A stretch of DNA of 37,668 nucleotides from an uncultured Eggerthella sp. (GCA_900542265.1 UQML01000017.1:1-37668), one strand, 5' to 3'; counted from the stretch's first letter, positions 1-8,492 are shown. Made by a program: numbers and translations. The notes: a model not told the origin generated them from the sequence alone.

Positions 1-48
1 TCTACACCCTAGAGTTCGTCGGCAGCGTCAGATGTGTATAAGAGACAG
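1..48 (+). other. Illumina Nextera adapter contamination with i5 index
   Basis: Not genomic sequence. Bases 1-7 match the end of the Illumina P5 primer. Bases 8-15 (CCTAGAGT) sit where the 8-base i5 index belongs. Bases 16-29 are TCGTCGGCAGCGTC, and bases 30-48 are the Tn5 mosaic end AGATGTGTATAAGAGACAG. Read through in frame, the adapter supplies a false ATG at 32 and the peptide MCIRDS at the front of the first protein. Genome sequence starts at about base 49. Confidence 0.98.
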
Positions 49-49
49 C

Positions 50-1006
50 ACACAAGCTGATCACGGATCATGTCGAGCGTGGATTGACGAGGCTGCGACC
101 TATATTGAGAGCAAAGGCGAGCCCGACAAAGCGAGCGCGCTCAAAACCGCCGCGCTTGCCGCTCTTGATTCTGCGCAAAACACCAAACAGGTTGCCCAGT
201 CTGCTGACGGTGAGCTTAAAGTTCACTTTATTGACGTTGGTCAAGGGGATAGTGCTTTTGTGGAATTACCTGATGGAAAGACCATGCTGATCGATGCAGG
301 TACGCGCGCATCATCAGGAGTGGTGAAGGGTTATGTGGAGGCACTTGGCTATGACCGCATTGATTATGTTGTGGCGACGCATCCGCACGAAGATCACATC
401 GGTGGGTTACCCGTGATACTGCGCTCTTTTGATGTGGGTGCGGTGTATGCGCCAAAAGCGCAAGCAAATACGCGCATTTTTGAGGAATTTCTTGATGCGG
501 TTGAGGGTAAGGGTCTTGAGATTACGACGGCATATAAAGGCCGCGCGATAGGTGAATATGCAACTGAGCAAACGGGTGGGCGCGCAAATGAGCGTGCAAA
601 CGACACCGAAAACTACAAAATCTCAATTCTTTCACCAACACAGTATGCAAATCCTGAAGATCTTAATGATGCATCGGTTGTGATACGTATTGAATATGGA
701 AAGGCATCATTTCTTTTCACCGGTGATGCGGGTAGTGATGTTTTGTCGTCCACAGTGTATCAACCGTGCTCAGTCTTAAAAGTATCCCATCATGGAAGTC
801 GAACAGGCACTACTAAGTCGCTTGTAAAAACCCTCAAGCCAGGAGCTGCGGTTATTTCAGTAGGTGAGGATAACTCGTATGGTCATCCCTCACAACAAGT
901 GCTTGAAGCTCTGGGTGATACCAAGGTGTATCGGACAGATAAGAACGGAACGATTATTGCCACTACTACGGGTGATGAAGTAAGAATGGCCACTTCATCA
1001 AAATAG
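50..1006 (+). CDS. ComEC/Rec2-like metallo-beta-lactamase-fold hydrolase, 5' end missing
   Basis: The remaining ~318 residues carry a complete metallo-beta-lactamase fold like the C-terminal domain of ComEC and the stand-alone hydrolases related to it. The fold opens with HFIDVGQGDSAFVELPDG. The metal-binding motif THPHEDHIGG follows, then FTGDAG, then VSHHGSRTGT and YGHPSQQVLEAL near the end. No transmembrane domain is present, so this is probably a secreted or cytosolic stand-alone enzyme (nuclease or phosphodiesterase type) rather than full ComEC. About 45 residues of linker precede the domain. The true start lies upstream of the contig end, because the apparent ATG at 32 belongs to the adapter. 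The DUF3006 gene follows 14 bp downstream, a frequent pairing. The natural substrate is unknown. Confidence 0.88.
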   Translation, partial: TQADHGSCRAWIDEAATYIESKGEPDKASALKTAALAALDSAQNTKQVAQSADGELKVHFIDVGQGDSAFVELPDGKTMLIDAGTRASSGVVKGYVEALGYDRIDYVVATHPHEDHIGGLPVILRSFDVGAVYAPKAQANTRIFEEFLDAVEGKGLEITTAYKGRAIGEYATEQTGGRANERANDTENYKISILSPTQYANPEDLNDASVVIRIEYGKASFLFTGDAGSDVLSSTVYQPCSVLKVSHHGSRTGTTKSLVKTLKPGAAVISVGEDNSYGHPSQQVLEALGDTKVYRTDKNGTIIATTTGDEVRMATSSK

Positions 1007-1020
1007 GAGATTGGATCATC

Positions 1021-1230
1021 GTGATCATTGTTGATAGACTTGAAGGTGCGCTTGCCGTTTGCGAGATGGACGACAATAGCATGCAAAACATTGCGCTAAC
1101 AGAGCTCCCTGCAGGAGTGAAAGAGGGCGATGTACTCGCAGTGGAAAATGGCGCTTATGTGATTGATGCCAAGCAGACCAAGGCGCGCTCCGAACGCATT
1201 GCGCAAAAGATGAACCGGCTGTTTAAGTAG
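1021..1230 (+). CDS. DUF3006 family small protein
   Basis: A 69-residue protein starting MIIVDRLEGALAVCE, the typical opening of DUF3006. These are small, probably beta-rich proteins of unknown function that often sit beside ComEC-like hydrolases. The start is GTG at 1021. A Shine-Dalgarno AGGAGA at 1005-1010 overlaps the stop codon of the preceding gene and lies 10 bases upstream, so the two genes are probably translated from one mRNA. The C-terminus (KARSERIAQKMNRLFK) is basic and helical. No catalytic motif is visible. Confidence 0.8.
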   Translation: MIIVDRLEGALAVCEMDDNSMQNIALTELPAGVKEGDVLAVENGAYVIDAKQTKARSERIAQKMNRLFK

Positions 1231-1542
1231 TTCTGCGTTAGCCTAAGGCAACTTTTCTTGTTTTTAGCCGTTTTTTGACGAGATTGGACTTATAGTGAGC
1301 CTTTGATTTTTCTCGCGAGGCACTTCAGCCTCATCGCTATCTAAAAACGGTTAAAATCCTCACACAAGGTACTAGTTTTGTCACGATTGCTCTGATAGTT
1401 CTTCTCCGCCCGTTAAAGCCTTCATGGGCACCCTCGCAGAAAGTCTTATCTCGTCACGCGAGGATGAAATTTCGCGTAATTTCAGAGACAGGAGAGCACG
1501 AGCTCGATTTATACAAGCCGGATCGAATAACCTAAGCGTGTT
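1231..1542. other. Gene-free stretch
   Basis: No convincing reading frame. It lies between the convergent 3' ends of the DUF3006 gene and the reverse-strand gene that ends at 1543. A loose inverted pair (TTTTTAGCCG near 1260 and CTAAAAACGG near 1341) and a small hairpin with arms ACGCGA/TCGCGT near 1456-1477 are visible. No clear U-tract terminator was found. Confidence 0.4.
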
Positions 1543-2346
1543 TTAAGTTGTTGAGGTGTCAAGATCCAAGTATTTGACCTTGACGGGCGGATTCTTGTGG
1601 TGATGTTTGTGTCTGCTGCTACCCACGTGTGCGGGTACGGAATTTTCCGTCTTTGCTCCTGACGACTCGGTTGCTTGAGTCGCGCCATTCTCATCTGGTG
1701 TAATCTCGCCCGTGCCAGCAAGAGCCGCCTGCCCGATGGCTTCAAGCAAGTAAGCTAGCTGGTAGCCGGGGAGTTTTTTGGTGATACCGCTTCGTTCGAG
1801 CGTGGTGAATTCAAGCCAGTTGTTGGTGAGATCCCCCTTGATGAGATAAAGAGTGCGCAAGGTGCCGCGCCCGCGCACTGCAACAGCCGTCATGGTTTGT
1901 AGCGCGTTGTAGTCATTAACAGGAACGCCAATCTTTTCGTACCATTCAGGAATATTCTTCACACCCTCGTCAGCAAAGAATTGCTTAATTTCTCCTGAGG
2001 TGGAGAGAGGATAGGACGGGATGTCGTAGCCCTGGCTTTTGGCGTAATGATACACATAGCGCGATGCATTTCCCACCTGCACGCGATCCCCCAACACGAG
2101 CGCTGCAAGCGGAACCAACCTATACAAATTCAAATATCCACTCTCATGCTCGGCGCGCATGTACTCCATAAGCATGTCAAATGCCCGATCCGTCGCAATG
2201 CGCGCCGCCTCCACGAGCGCCTCAGGCGTCTGCGGTTCTTGTGTTTGGTTTGACGGACGCTTGCGCTGAGCAGCCTTTGTCGCGTTGATTTGTTCTTGGG
2301 TGGGACGTTCTGGCCCGAGCGGGTTGAGATTGTAGTTAATGGCCAT
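1543..2346 (-). CDS. Hypothetical protein with His-rich tail
   Basis: A 267-residue protein I do not recognise. There is no signal peptide or membrane segment. Residues 1-45 are polar and rich in Q, P and K. Residues ~45-210 look like a folded, mostly helical domain with aromatic patches (LYRLVPLAALVLGDRVQ, YVYHYAKSQGYDIPSYP). The last ~55 residues are low-complexity and end with the basic, histidine-rich stretch SSRHKHHHKNPP, which could bind metal or nucleic acid. The start ATG has an AGAGG ribosome site about 10 bases upstream on the reverse strand. The 68-bp gap to the upstream reverse-strand membrane protein leaves co-transcription possible. Confidence 0.6.
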   Translation of the reverse strand: MAINYNLNPLGPERPTQEQINATKAAQRKRPSNQTQEPQTPEALVEAARIATDRAFDMLMEYMRAEHESGYLNLYRLVPLAALVLGDRVQVGNASRYVYHYAKSQGYDIPSYPLSTSGEIKQFFADEGVKNIPEWYEKIGVPVNDYNALQTMTAVAVRGRGTLRTLYLIKGDLTNNWLEFTTLERSGITKKLPGYQLAYLLEAIGQAALAGTGEITPDENGATQATESSGAKTENSVPAHVGSSRHKHHHKNPPVKVKYLDLDTSTT

Positions 2347-2414
2347 GAGGTATCATCCTCTCATTTTTGCACCCATTTTTGCCTTCATTGTTGCACTCAT
2401 TTTGAGTGGTGGTA

Positions 2415-3470
2415 TTAGAGTGTGAGCGAATAAACATGTCCGGCTCCATAGAGTTTACCAAAGAGGTATTTATTGGATGCAGCTTCATCAGTCACATATA
2501 CCTGACCATCTTCACTCTCGATGCCTTCAAGCATAGGAGGCGCTAATACATCATTGGTGAGGCTTGTGTTGTCGAGGCAATAGAGCGGTACGTCAACCCC
2601 ATCGGCAAGATAAGTACCTGTTTGGACAAGATTATCCTGGCTATAAACATAGAGGTGTGAGCTATTCGCGCCAAACGATTGACTCAGTACGATCTCGCCT
2701 GACTCGGTCTGGCAGGTACCCTGGATCATACCGGGAATAGAATAGACGGCAGCGGGTACGCGCGCGAACCCGTAGGGTTGCGTTGTATCCTGCGGATAAC
2801 TGTACATTACGGCGGGATTCTCAGTGCCATCAGGCGTAGTGATGTGCATGGCGGCAGGCGTTTCGTAGTCACCGGGGTGATAGAAAACCCCTAAATAAAG
2901 AGCGTCGTTTTCGATATTCATAAATGCAGGACTGAAGTCAAGATTGATGCGGTCGAGCGCAACTACAGTGTCTCCTTCTTGTGCGGCAGCTAAAGCGTTT
3001 GTGTCAAAAACGAGGAAGCTTTGTTCAGCTGCGAGAAAAGCATACTGATCAGTGGTAGTGATGGCTGATCCATGGTCGGTGTAGGGTGTGCCATCGGGAT
3101 TTGCGAGCTGAATTTTAGTTACGGTGTACGCGCTTTCTGTGGTGTTAGTTTTTGCATTGTTGGTCACGTTATTCGTCACGTTATTCGTCACGTTGTTTAT
3201 TGCATCGTTGATCCTTTTATAAAGGGGCGATGGGCTTCCGTCATTCATATAGCCACTAAAGAACCAGATATCTTCCGAATCCAGATAGTCGAGATCTTGG
3301 GGAATGAAGCCGTTGTTGATACCGGGGATTTCAAACTGTTTTTCAGCCTGGTCATAAAAGGTAGCATACGTGGTATTCACATAGATATTAATAGCTGCCA
3401 CAATCGCGATAAACAGTCCCATGAGGACAAGAACGATGATTCCGACAATGCGAGACCCTTTGTGTTCCAT
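2415..3470 (-). CDS. Membrane-anchored extracellular hypothetical protein
   Basis: A 351-residue protein with a short basic N-terminus (MEHKGSR), one transmembrane helix at residues ~8-30 and a long Thr/Asn-rich extracellular domain. Repeating hydrophobic-aromatic strands (QYAFLAAEQSFLVFD, NDALYLGVFYHP, SHLYVYSQDNLVQTG, EDGQVYVTDE) suggest a beta-propeller-like fold, but I recognise no named family. Residues ~92-105 are a NNVT tetrapeptide repeat. The start is supported by GGAG six bases upstream. A consensus -35 box TTGACA lies at 3512-3517 on the reverse strand, but no good -10 follows at normal spacing. Function unknown; a surface sensor or envelope role is only a guess. Confidence 0.65.
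   Translation of the reverse strand: MEHKGSRIVGIIVLVLMGLFIAIVAAINIYVNTTYATFYDQAEKQFEIPGINNGFIPQDLDYLDSEDIWFFSGYMNDGSPSPLYKRINDAINNVTNNVTNNVTNNAKTNTTESAYTVTKIQLANPDGTPYTDHGSAITTTDQYAFLAAEQSFLVFDTNALAAAQEGDTVVALDRINLDFSPAFMNIENDALYLGVFYHPGDYETPAAMHITTPDGTENPAVMYSYPQDTTQPYGFARVPAAVYSIPGMIQGTCQTESGEIVLSQSFGANSSHLYVYSQDNLVQTGTYLADGVDVPLYCLDNTSLTNDVLAPPMLEGIESEDGQVYVTDEAASNKYLFGKLYGAGHVYSLTL
3162..3197 (-). repeat. 12-bp tandem repeat x3 encoding (NNVT)n
   Basis: Three consecutive 12-base units, GGTCACGTTATT, CGTCACGTTATT and CGTCACGTTGTT, differ at only one or two positions. They lie within the extracellular stalk region of the membrane-anchored protein and are read in frame on the reverse strand as NNVT repeats. 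The near-identity of the units points to recent slippage expansion. Confidence 0.85.
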
Positions 3471-3657
3471 GGCAAACTCCTATCTTACTTAGTGGTTATG
3501 CTAGTGGTATTTGTCAAGTACACGTGCGGCAAGTATGAAGTGCAACGGACGTGTTACAAAATTTCATCAAGGTTTTTACTTACGGGTGGCTTGGCCCCAT
3601 CGCCTTATAAAACGAGGCTAGACTGAAAACAACTCAAGAATAAAGGGGGAGATTATT

Positions 3658-3978
3658 ATGGCTGATCCGGTAAAAGTAACACCTGAACAGGCTGATGAGA
3701 TTTTGGAAGTGGAACATCCTGTATTGGTTGACGTGCGTCCTGAGGGATTATATGAAGGAGGTCATTTGCCTGGCGCGATTAATGTTCCGTGGGATCAGAT
3801 TGACAAGGAGCGCGCGGCAAAGATTGCAAGTGAGACAGATAAGCCGATTATGGTGTATTGCCAAAGTGGCATGCACAGTGCAAATGCGAGCAAGAAGCTG
3901 ACTGATTTGGGATACACCAAGGTCTATGACATGCAGGGCGGCATCGAAAACTACAAGGGCTCTATCGTTAAGGATTAA
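3658..3978 (+). CDS. Rhodanese-like sulfurtransferase, single domain
   Basis: A 106-residue single rhodanese domain. It has the opening loop LVDVRPEGLYEGGHLPGA, the catalytic loop CQSGMHS with the persulfide cysteine at residue 68, and the closing helix preceded by MQGGIENYKG. It is cytosolic, with no signal peptide. Such domains carry sulfur as a protein-bound persulfide, and the physiological donor and acceptor cannot be read from the sequence. The start ATG has a strong AAGGGGGAG site six bases upstream. The stop codon overlaps the convergent cyclo-ligase gene by 4 bp. Confidence 0.92.
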   Translation: MADPVKVTPEQADEILEVEHPVLVDVRPEGLYEGGHLPGAINVPWDQIDKERAAKIASETDKPIMVYCQSGMHSANASKKLTDLGYTKVYDMQGGIENYKGSIVKD

Positions 3979-4679
3979 AGCGCAATTATAGGAACACGAA
4001 TATCGTGTGTTTCAACCGGCACCTCATTGACCTCTTGCTCTGCAAAAGCAACAGCGGCGATGCGGGTGCCGTCTTGTATCTGGGTGAGGTATCGGTCGTA
4101 ATTACCGCCGCCGTATCCAAGGCGGTTGCCGTACTTGTCATAGGCAACAAGGGGAACCACAATCATAGTAAGATCGCGCGCGCGTACGTAGGGAAAGTCG
4201 ACCAAGCTTAGATCATGATGATAGTAGGTCTTAAGCGGGTTTGCTAAAAAACTTTCAGGTGCTTTTACTTGATGAGTTGGCGTTGTGGGTTCAGCGATAT
4301 ATTGCCCTGATCCGTCGACCTGCATGATAGATTCGTAGGTCGTCTGATCCACGATGCGCATTTCCATAGTTTGCGTCGTCGCATTGTCGCTTTGTGCGTC
4401 TTTTACCAGAACGGGGAACGCGACTGAGCATCCCTTTTCGTAGGCGTTCTCAATAAAGTCGTGGAGCTGCACTTCGTCAGGAAATGCGGAATAGACGGCA
4501 ATAATAGTATGCGATGGGTCGCGGTCGGTGAGCATCAGTGTCATATCAAGCGACTGGATCAGCTGTTTGCAAATTTCTGCAGATTTATGGGCGCGATAGG
4601 CTTCATCAAGGTTGTGACGGATTGCTATAACCTCGCGGCGTAAAGCGGTGCGTTTTTCTACATCAGGGACGTCTGCCAT
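3975..4679 (-). CDS. 5-formyltetrahydrofolate cyclo-ligase
   Basis: A 234-residue member of the 5-FCL/MTHFS family, which converts 5-formyl-THF plus ATP to 5,10-methenyl-THF in the cytosol. The hallmark ATP/folate-binding motif LGYGGGNYDRYL is at residues 187-198. The N-terminal helix KRTALRREVIAIRHNL and the segment AVYSAFPDEVQ also fit the family. There is a somewhat long insertion at residues ~95-160. The start has AGGAAGGA six bases upstream. It is the last gene of a likely reverse-strand operon, 29 bp after the NRAMP-like transporter. Its 3' end overlaps the rhodanese gene on the opposite strand. Confidence 0.92.
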   Translation of the reverse strand: MADVPDVEKRTALRREVIAIRHNLDEAYRAHKSAEICKQLIQSLDMTLMLTDRDPSHTIIAVYSAFPDEVQLHDFIENAYEKGCSVAFPVLVKDAQSDNATTQTMEMRIVDQTTYESIMQVDGSGQYIAEPTTPTHQVKAPESFLANPLKTYYHHDLSLVDFPYVRARDLTMIVVPLVAYDKYGNRLGYGGGNYDRYLTQIQDGTRIAAVAFAEQEVNEVPVETHDIRVPIIAL

Positions 4680-4708
4680 GAAGTGTCCTTCCTACCCAAT
4701 TCTAACTG

Positions 4709-6040
4709 CTAGCCAATCCCAAAGATTTGCATAATCAAACATATAATCGATAAAATTCCTACCACCACAATGGTGATGTAGAGCAATCCGCGCGTCACGA
4801 GAGGTACGGTATGGGCTCCCATCATACGTTTGTCGGTGCAGATGGTGGCCATAAAGATGAGGAGCACCGGCAAAATTACGCCATTCACAAACTGTGCGGT
4901 GAGCATAATGCCCATCAAATTGAGTCCAGGAATCACAATGACGATCGCGCTCATGACAATAGTCGCAGTAAAAATACCTTTGAAAATAGGTGCTTCTTTC
5001 CACGAGAAGTTCACACCTGCTTCCCAGCCAAATGCCTCGCAAATCACAAATGAGGTGGTGAGGGGCAAAACGCAAGCAGCAAGAAGTGAGGCGGCGATGA
5101 GACCCACGGCAAAGAGCGCTTCTGCGTACTGTCCGGCAAAGGGGGCGAGAGCAGCGGCTGCATCAGCAGCTGATTCGATTTCGATACCTTGAGGATAGAG
5201 TACAGAGCCTGTGGTTACGATAATAAACCATGCCACAATGCAGGCAACCACAGCGCCGGTGATGGCATCAATGCGCTGATAAAAAAGTTCTTTAACCTCC
5301 ACACCTTTTTCAACCACCGAAGACTGGGTATAAAACATCATCCAGGGCGCAATGGTGGTACCGACCATGGCAACCGTTAAGGACAAGAAGTTCTGATCGA
5401 GAAGCGCTTCGGGTATTACGGTATGAATCAGCGCGAGATTCCAGTTGGGTTGACACATAAATGCCGCAATAATGTAGGAGATAAAGACAAAGCTAAGTGC
5501 CAAAAAAACATTTTGAACGCGCTTGTAACTACCGCCCACGATAAGTCCCCACACCGCCGCGGCAGCAATAGGAACGCTAATCCAGCGTGGTACCCCAAAC
5601 ATTTCCATACCTGAGGCAATACCAGCAAACTCAGAGAAGGTGGTTGCGACGTTACCGATAAGGAGTGCAAGCATAGCGAGGGCGGTAAGGCGGATACCAA
5701 AGCGCTCACGAATAAGGGCTGCAAAGCCTTTGCCCGTGACAGCACCCATGCGCGTTGCCGTGGTTTGTACTACCACAAGCAAGATACACATGACGGGAAT
5801 AACCCAAAGTGTTAGGTAACCAAACTTCGCGCCTACGGTAGAGTAGGTTGAAATACCGCCTGCATCATTGCCGGCCATAGCGGTCACAATGCCGGGACCC
5901 ATCGCCATTAAAATAAGCAAGAGTTTGGAACGTTTTTTAAGCGGTGCTTCAGACGATGCGTTAGGGCTGACGCTCGCTGAAACGACGGTATTGGACGTAT
6001 CGTGTGTGGCTTTTTCTAGTTTTGTTTTGGACACCATCAT
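4709..6040 (-). CDS. NRAMP-related divalent metal (probably Mg2+) transporter
   Basis: A 443-residue membrane protein of the SLC11/NRAMP family with about 11 helices after a ~40-residue polar cytoplasmic tail. The metal-site motifs differ from classical Mn/Fe NRAMPs. The TM1 motif DPGN is replaced by DAGG (GNDAGG, residues 57-62). The TM6 motif with the metal-ligand Met and His (MPH) is replaced by APW (TTIAPWM, residues 228-234). Loss of the soft Met ligand is the signature described for NRAMP-related magnesium transporters (NRMT), studied in Eggerthella lenta. The start is set at 6040 because GGAG lies eight bases upstream; an in-frame codon at 6115 would overlap the preceding gene. The gene begins 19 bp after the MgtE-like regulator, which supports a Mg2+ role. 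Confidence 0.88.
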   Translation of the reverse strand: MMVSKTKLEKATHDTSNTVVSASVSPNASSEAPLKKRSKLLLILMAMGPGIVTAMAGNDAGGISTYSTVGAKFGYLTLWVIPVMCILLVVVQTTATRMGAVTGKGFAALIRERFGIRLTALAMLALLIGNVATTFSEFAGIASGMEMFGVPRWISVPIAAAAVWGLIVGGSYKRVQNVFLALSFVFISYIIAAFMCQPNWNLALIHTVIPEALLDQNFLSLTVAMVGTTIAPWMMFYTQSSVVEKGVEVKELFYQRIDAITGAVVACIVAWFIIVTTGSVLYPQGIEIESAADAAAALAPFAGQYAEALFAVGLIAASLLAACVLPLTTSFVICEAFGWEAGVNFSWKEAPIFKGIFTATIVMSAIVIVIPGLNLMGIMLTAQFVNGVILPVLLIFMATICTDKRMMGAHTVPLVTRGLLYITIVVVGILSIICLIMQIFGIG

Positions 6041-6059
6041 GGTCGATACTCCGGAATTC

Positions 6060-7403
6060 CTAATTGCCGACCAGATGGAGAATGAGATAGGTGTAGGGGA
6101 TGAGAAGCACCGCAAAGCAGAGCGTAGTTACGGCAAGTTGTACGCCTGAGATATGAAGCTTGTGCTCCTCGGCATCATCTTCAATAACATCGAGCGCGTC
6201 GTCAACCGTGACAATACCCAGCATGACACCCGCCTCATCAATAACCGGAATAGCAAGTAAGTCATACTTGGAGATGTCAGCGGCAACCTCTTCTTCCTTT
6301 TCTTCAGGAAGCGCGGTGATGAGTTCATCAAACATAATGTCTTCAAGGGGCGTATTTTTGGGCGCCAGTACAAGCGTGCGCAAAGACAGCACACCCACGA
6401 GTTTGTCATAGGGGTCAAGTACGTAGACATAGCTTACGGTGGGGTGATCTTCATCAAGGGCACGCAGGGCATCTACCGTTTGCTCAACCGTGTCGGTGGT
6501 GTGCATAGCCACATATTGAGTGGTCATCAAGCCGCCTGCAGTATCATCCTTATAACCGAGCAGTTTGCGAATATCAGCCGCATCTTCCACACCCATCAAG
6601 CGCAGAAGGGTTTCTGCTTTTTCATAGGGGAGGTCGCCAACGATGTCGGCTGCATCGTCTGGATCCATGTCACCTAAGAGGCGTGATGCACGTGCCTCAT
6701 CCAAATCCGCAATAATGTCGGCCTGGAATTCATCTTCCATTTCAGAGATGGCGTCACCTGCTTGTGCGTCATCCAAGTGCTTAAACACATTGGCGCGCTG
6801 CTGCGGATCGAGCTGCTCCAAAATGTCGGCGACGTCCGCGGGGTGCAGTTCCTCTAAGCGGGTATGTGTGACGGAAAGCTGCACCTCGGACAAGTCGCGA
6901 TCCAACAAGTCCATATAATTCCAGGCGATGAGCTTCTCGTCGATGTGCTTGCCAAATAAGTGCGCTATTTTGGTGGCAGCTTTTTCAAGGAGAGGATGAA
7001 GACCGCGCAAAATGCCACGCATGCCCACTTCAGCACCAAGGAGGCGTAGCTGATTGCCAGACTGCGAGAGTTTTAAGTCATTTACGCGTACAACCTTCAT
7101 GCCTTGCGTGTCAACAATCTGACGGTCAAGGAGATCACGAGCCAAGAGAACTTCGTCTGGTTGGAGATAGGAGAAGCGAATATCTTCCTTGTCGACCTTA
7201 AGGCGGATACCTTCTTCATCAAAGTCGCCGACGTACTTGCGCCAAGAGATCATAAAGGGCACTTTGCCCGGACCGGTAAAGGCGAGCGAGGTGATGCGTG
7301 GGAAAACCTCGCCTGTTTGGATGGCAAGGTCTGAGATAGTACCCAGTTTTTCTCCGTTAACATCAACGACCGGCTCGCCGATCATTTGTGATAAGTAAAG
7401 CAT
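6060..7403 (-). CDS. PRC-barrel / MgtE N-domain / CBS-pair regulatory protein with one TM helix
   Basis: A 447-residue protein built like the cytosolic half of the MgtE Mg2+ channel but lacking its five-helix pore. Residues ~1-75 and ~85-150 resemble PRC-barrel domains (MLYLSQMIGEPVVDVNGEKLG begins the first). Residues ~185-285 are an MgtE_N superhelix (ELHPADVADILEQLDP, DMDPDDAADIVGDLP). Residues ~286-412 are two CBS domains (TAGGLMTTQYVAM, LLAIPVIDEAGVMLGIVTV). The protein ends in one hydrophobic helix (~421-444). In MgtE these acidic domains sense Mg2+. Here they probably regulate the NRAMP-like transporter encoded 19 bp downstream. The start at 7403 is chosen for the adjacent GGAGG and because it matches the PRC-barrel beginning. 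Confidence 0.88.
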   Translation of the reverse strand: MLYLSQMIGEPVVDVNGEKLGTISDLAIQTGEVFPRITSLAFTGPGKVPFMISWRKYVGDFDEEGIRLKVDKEDIRFSYLQPDEVLLARDLLDRQIVDTQGMKVVRVNDLKLSQSGNQLRLLGAEVGMRGILRGLHPLLEKAATKIAHLFGKHIDEKLIAWNYMDLLDRDLSEVQLSVTHTRLEELHPADVADILEQLDPQQRANVFKHLDDAQAGDAISEMEDEFQADIIADLDEARASRLLGDMDPDDAADIVGDLPYEKAETLLRLMGVEDAADIRKLLGYKDDTAGGLMTTQYVAMHTTDTVEQTVDALRALDEDHPTVSYVYVLDPYDKLVGVLSLRTLVLAPKNTPLEDIMFDELITALPEEKEEEVAADISKYDLLAIPVIDEAGVMLGIVTVDDALDVIEDDAEEHKLHISGVQLAVTTLCFAVLLIPYTYLILHLVGN

Positions 7404-7874
7404 ATTCCTCCGAATCTGCAGATCCGCGTATGCTATGTGCTTAGACGTTGCCCAGTACAACACGCTTACGTAATAAGGGCGCTAGGCCGCAAGCAGACAT
7501 GCAGCCAAAGACAGGCGTGCACAACGACACACCCCATCGGCATTACATCATACATAAAGCAGCGTCAAAGCAAATGCAAAACGAAATCCGCTTCGTCGCG
7601 TCGCAGTGTTCCTTCAACTGCGCGGCGCGATGCGGAGGCAGATGAAGGGTTACAATCGGTGAGGTTTCGGTTTTCGAACCTTCAAGTGTTTCCTTCCATA
7701 ATACGAATACGCATTCAAACAAGCCCGCGTTCCACACCGGGGTGGTGCTTGAACGCTTTAATTTTACTGGATTGCGTAAGAGTTGCTGTGAGAAAACTTG
7801 TAAAGGGGTGGCGATGAGGTGACGCATACCGTTGTAATGGGGAGCGGCTGTCACGTAAGGGTGAGCAAAAAGTC
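7404..7874. other. Gene-free stretch upstream of the Mg2+ transport operon
   Basis: About 470 bp without a believable gene; the short frames here have poor composition and no ribosome sites. It should hold the reverse-strand promoter and leader of the Mg2+ operon. I looked for the conserved core of an M-box riboswitch on the reverse strand and did not find it. It also holds TTGCTGTGAGAAAAC (7783-7797), repeated at 8629-8643, and GGCGATGAGG (7810-7819), a near copy of a motif recurring in other intergenic regions. Confidence 0.4.
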
Positions 7875-8492
7875 TTAAAATGCGCCGCCAGGGGTATAGA
7901 TAAAACGAGGCTCGACGATACGTTTGCGTACAAATCTCATCGTCTCGTCTTCTCCTTTTTCAGCCAAAAGCGAAAGAAGCGCATAAAGAAATGCAGCTGA
8001 CTCCGGATTCATGGGCAAGTTGCCAAAGGAGAGCTCGAGCTCAAAATATTCAAGTGGGCAAGAGTCGTTGTAGTCTTTGCCCTTGTAGACTTTGGAAGCA
8101 GCGATGCGATCGCACATCATTTCAACCATATAGCGCGTCGGAATGGGAACACCGTAGAGCGTGCCATCGCCACCTTCGCGCATGTCAGTCCAGTATTCAT
8201 AATGATGTGGATTGCGTCCTTTGTGATGCATCCAGCCTTCAGAAAAACCTTTGTCATGACGCTCTGCTGCGTTAGGGGAACGATCACCCTGGAAATAGTG
8301 GGCGCCAACGCTAAATTCAGTGGGTGAATACTTGGAGAGGTCATGAGTGAGACCTTGCCAGGGAAGACCAGCCTTTGCGCAGAGTTCAAACACGAGTGCT
8401 TTGTGTTTGGTGATCGTTGCGAAATGATGCAGCGTATTTGAGAGAAGCTGCTCGCGGCTGATATGTCTGTTTTGGTATTCCATGGGCTTCAT
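7875..8492 (-). CDS. DUF5662 family protein
   Basis: A 205-residue protein recognisable as DUF5662 from GLPWQGLTHDLSKYSPTEF, HHKGRNPHHYEYWTD and YMVEMMCDRIAASKVYKG. The family has conserved His and Asp residues (HHF, HDLSK, HHKGRNPHH) that look like a metal-binding all-helical enzyme. Its function is unknown and the HD-hydrolase likeness is my inference. It is cytosolic. The first ATG (8492) has no Shine-Dalgarno site. The fourth codon is also ATG (8483) and lies exactly seven bases downstream of a TATAAT box, so the real product may start there from a leaderless mRNA (202 residues). Confidence 0.82.
   Translation of the reverse strand: MKPMEYQNRHISREQLLSNTLHHFATITKHKALVFELCAKAGLPWQGLTHDLSKYSPTEFSVGAHYFQGDRSPNAAERHDKGFSEGWMHHKGRNPHHYEYWTDMREGGDGTLYGVPIPTRYMVEMMCDRIAASKVYKGKDYNDSCPLEYFELELSFGNLPMNPESAAFLYALLSLLAEKGEDETMRFVRKRIVEPRFIYTPGGAF

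Noticed and set aside
3072..3626. A 184-codon forward frame
   Set aside because: Mostly antisense to the membrane-anchored protein and ends in an AT-rich promoter region; no ribosome site or domain.
7404..7700. M-box (Mg2+) riboswitch upstream of the Mg2+ transport operon
   Set aside because: Expected by function, but the conserved core sequences were not found on the reverse strand.
7437..7854. Forward and reverse short frames in the gap upstream of the Mg2+ operon
   Set aside because: Both strands are open by chance. The translations are basic and low in hydrophobic cores, and no start site is supported.
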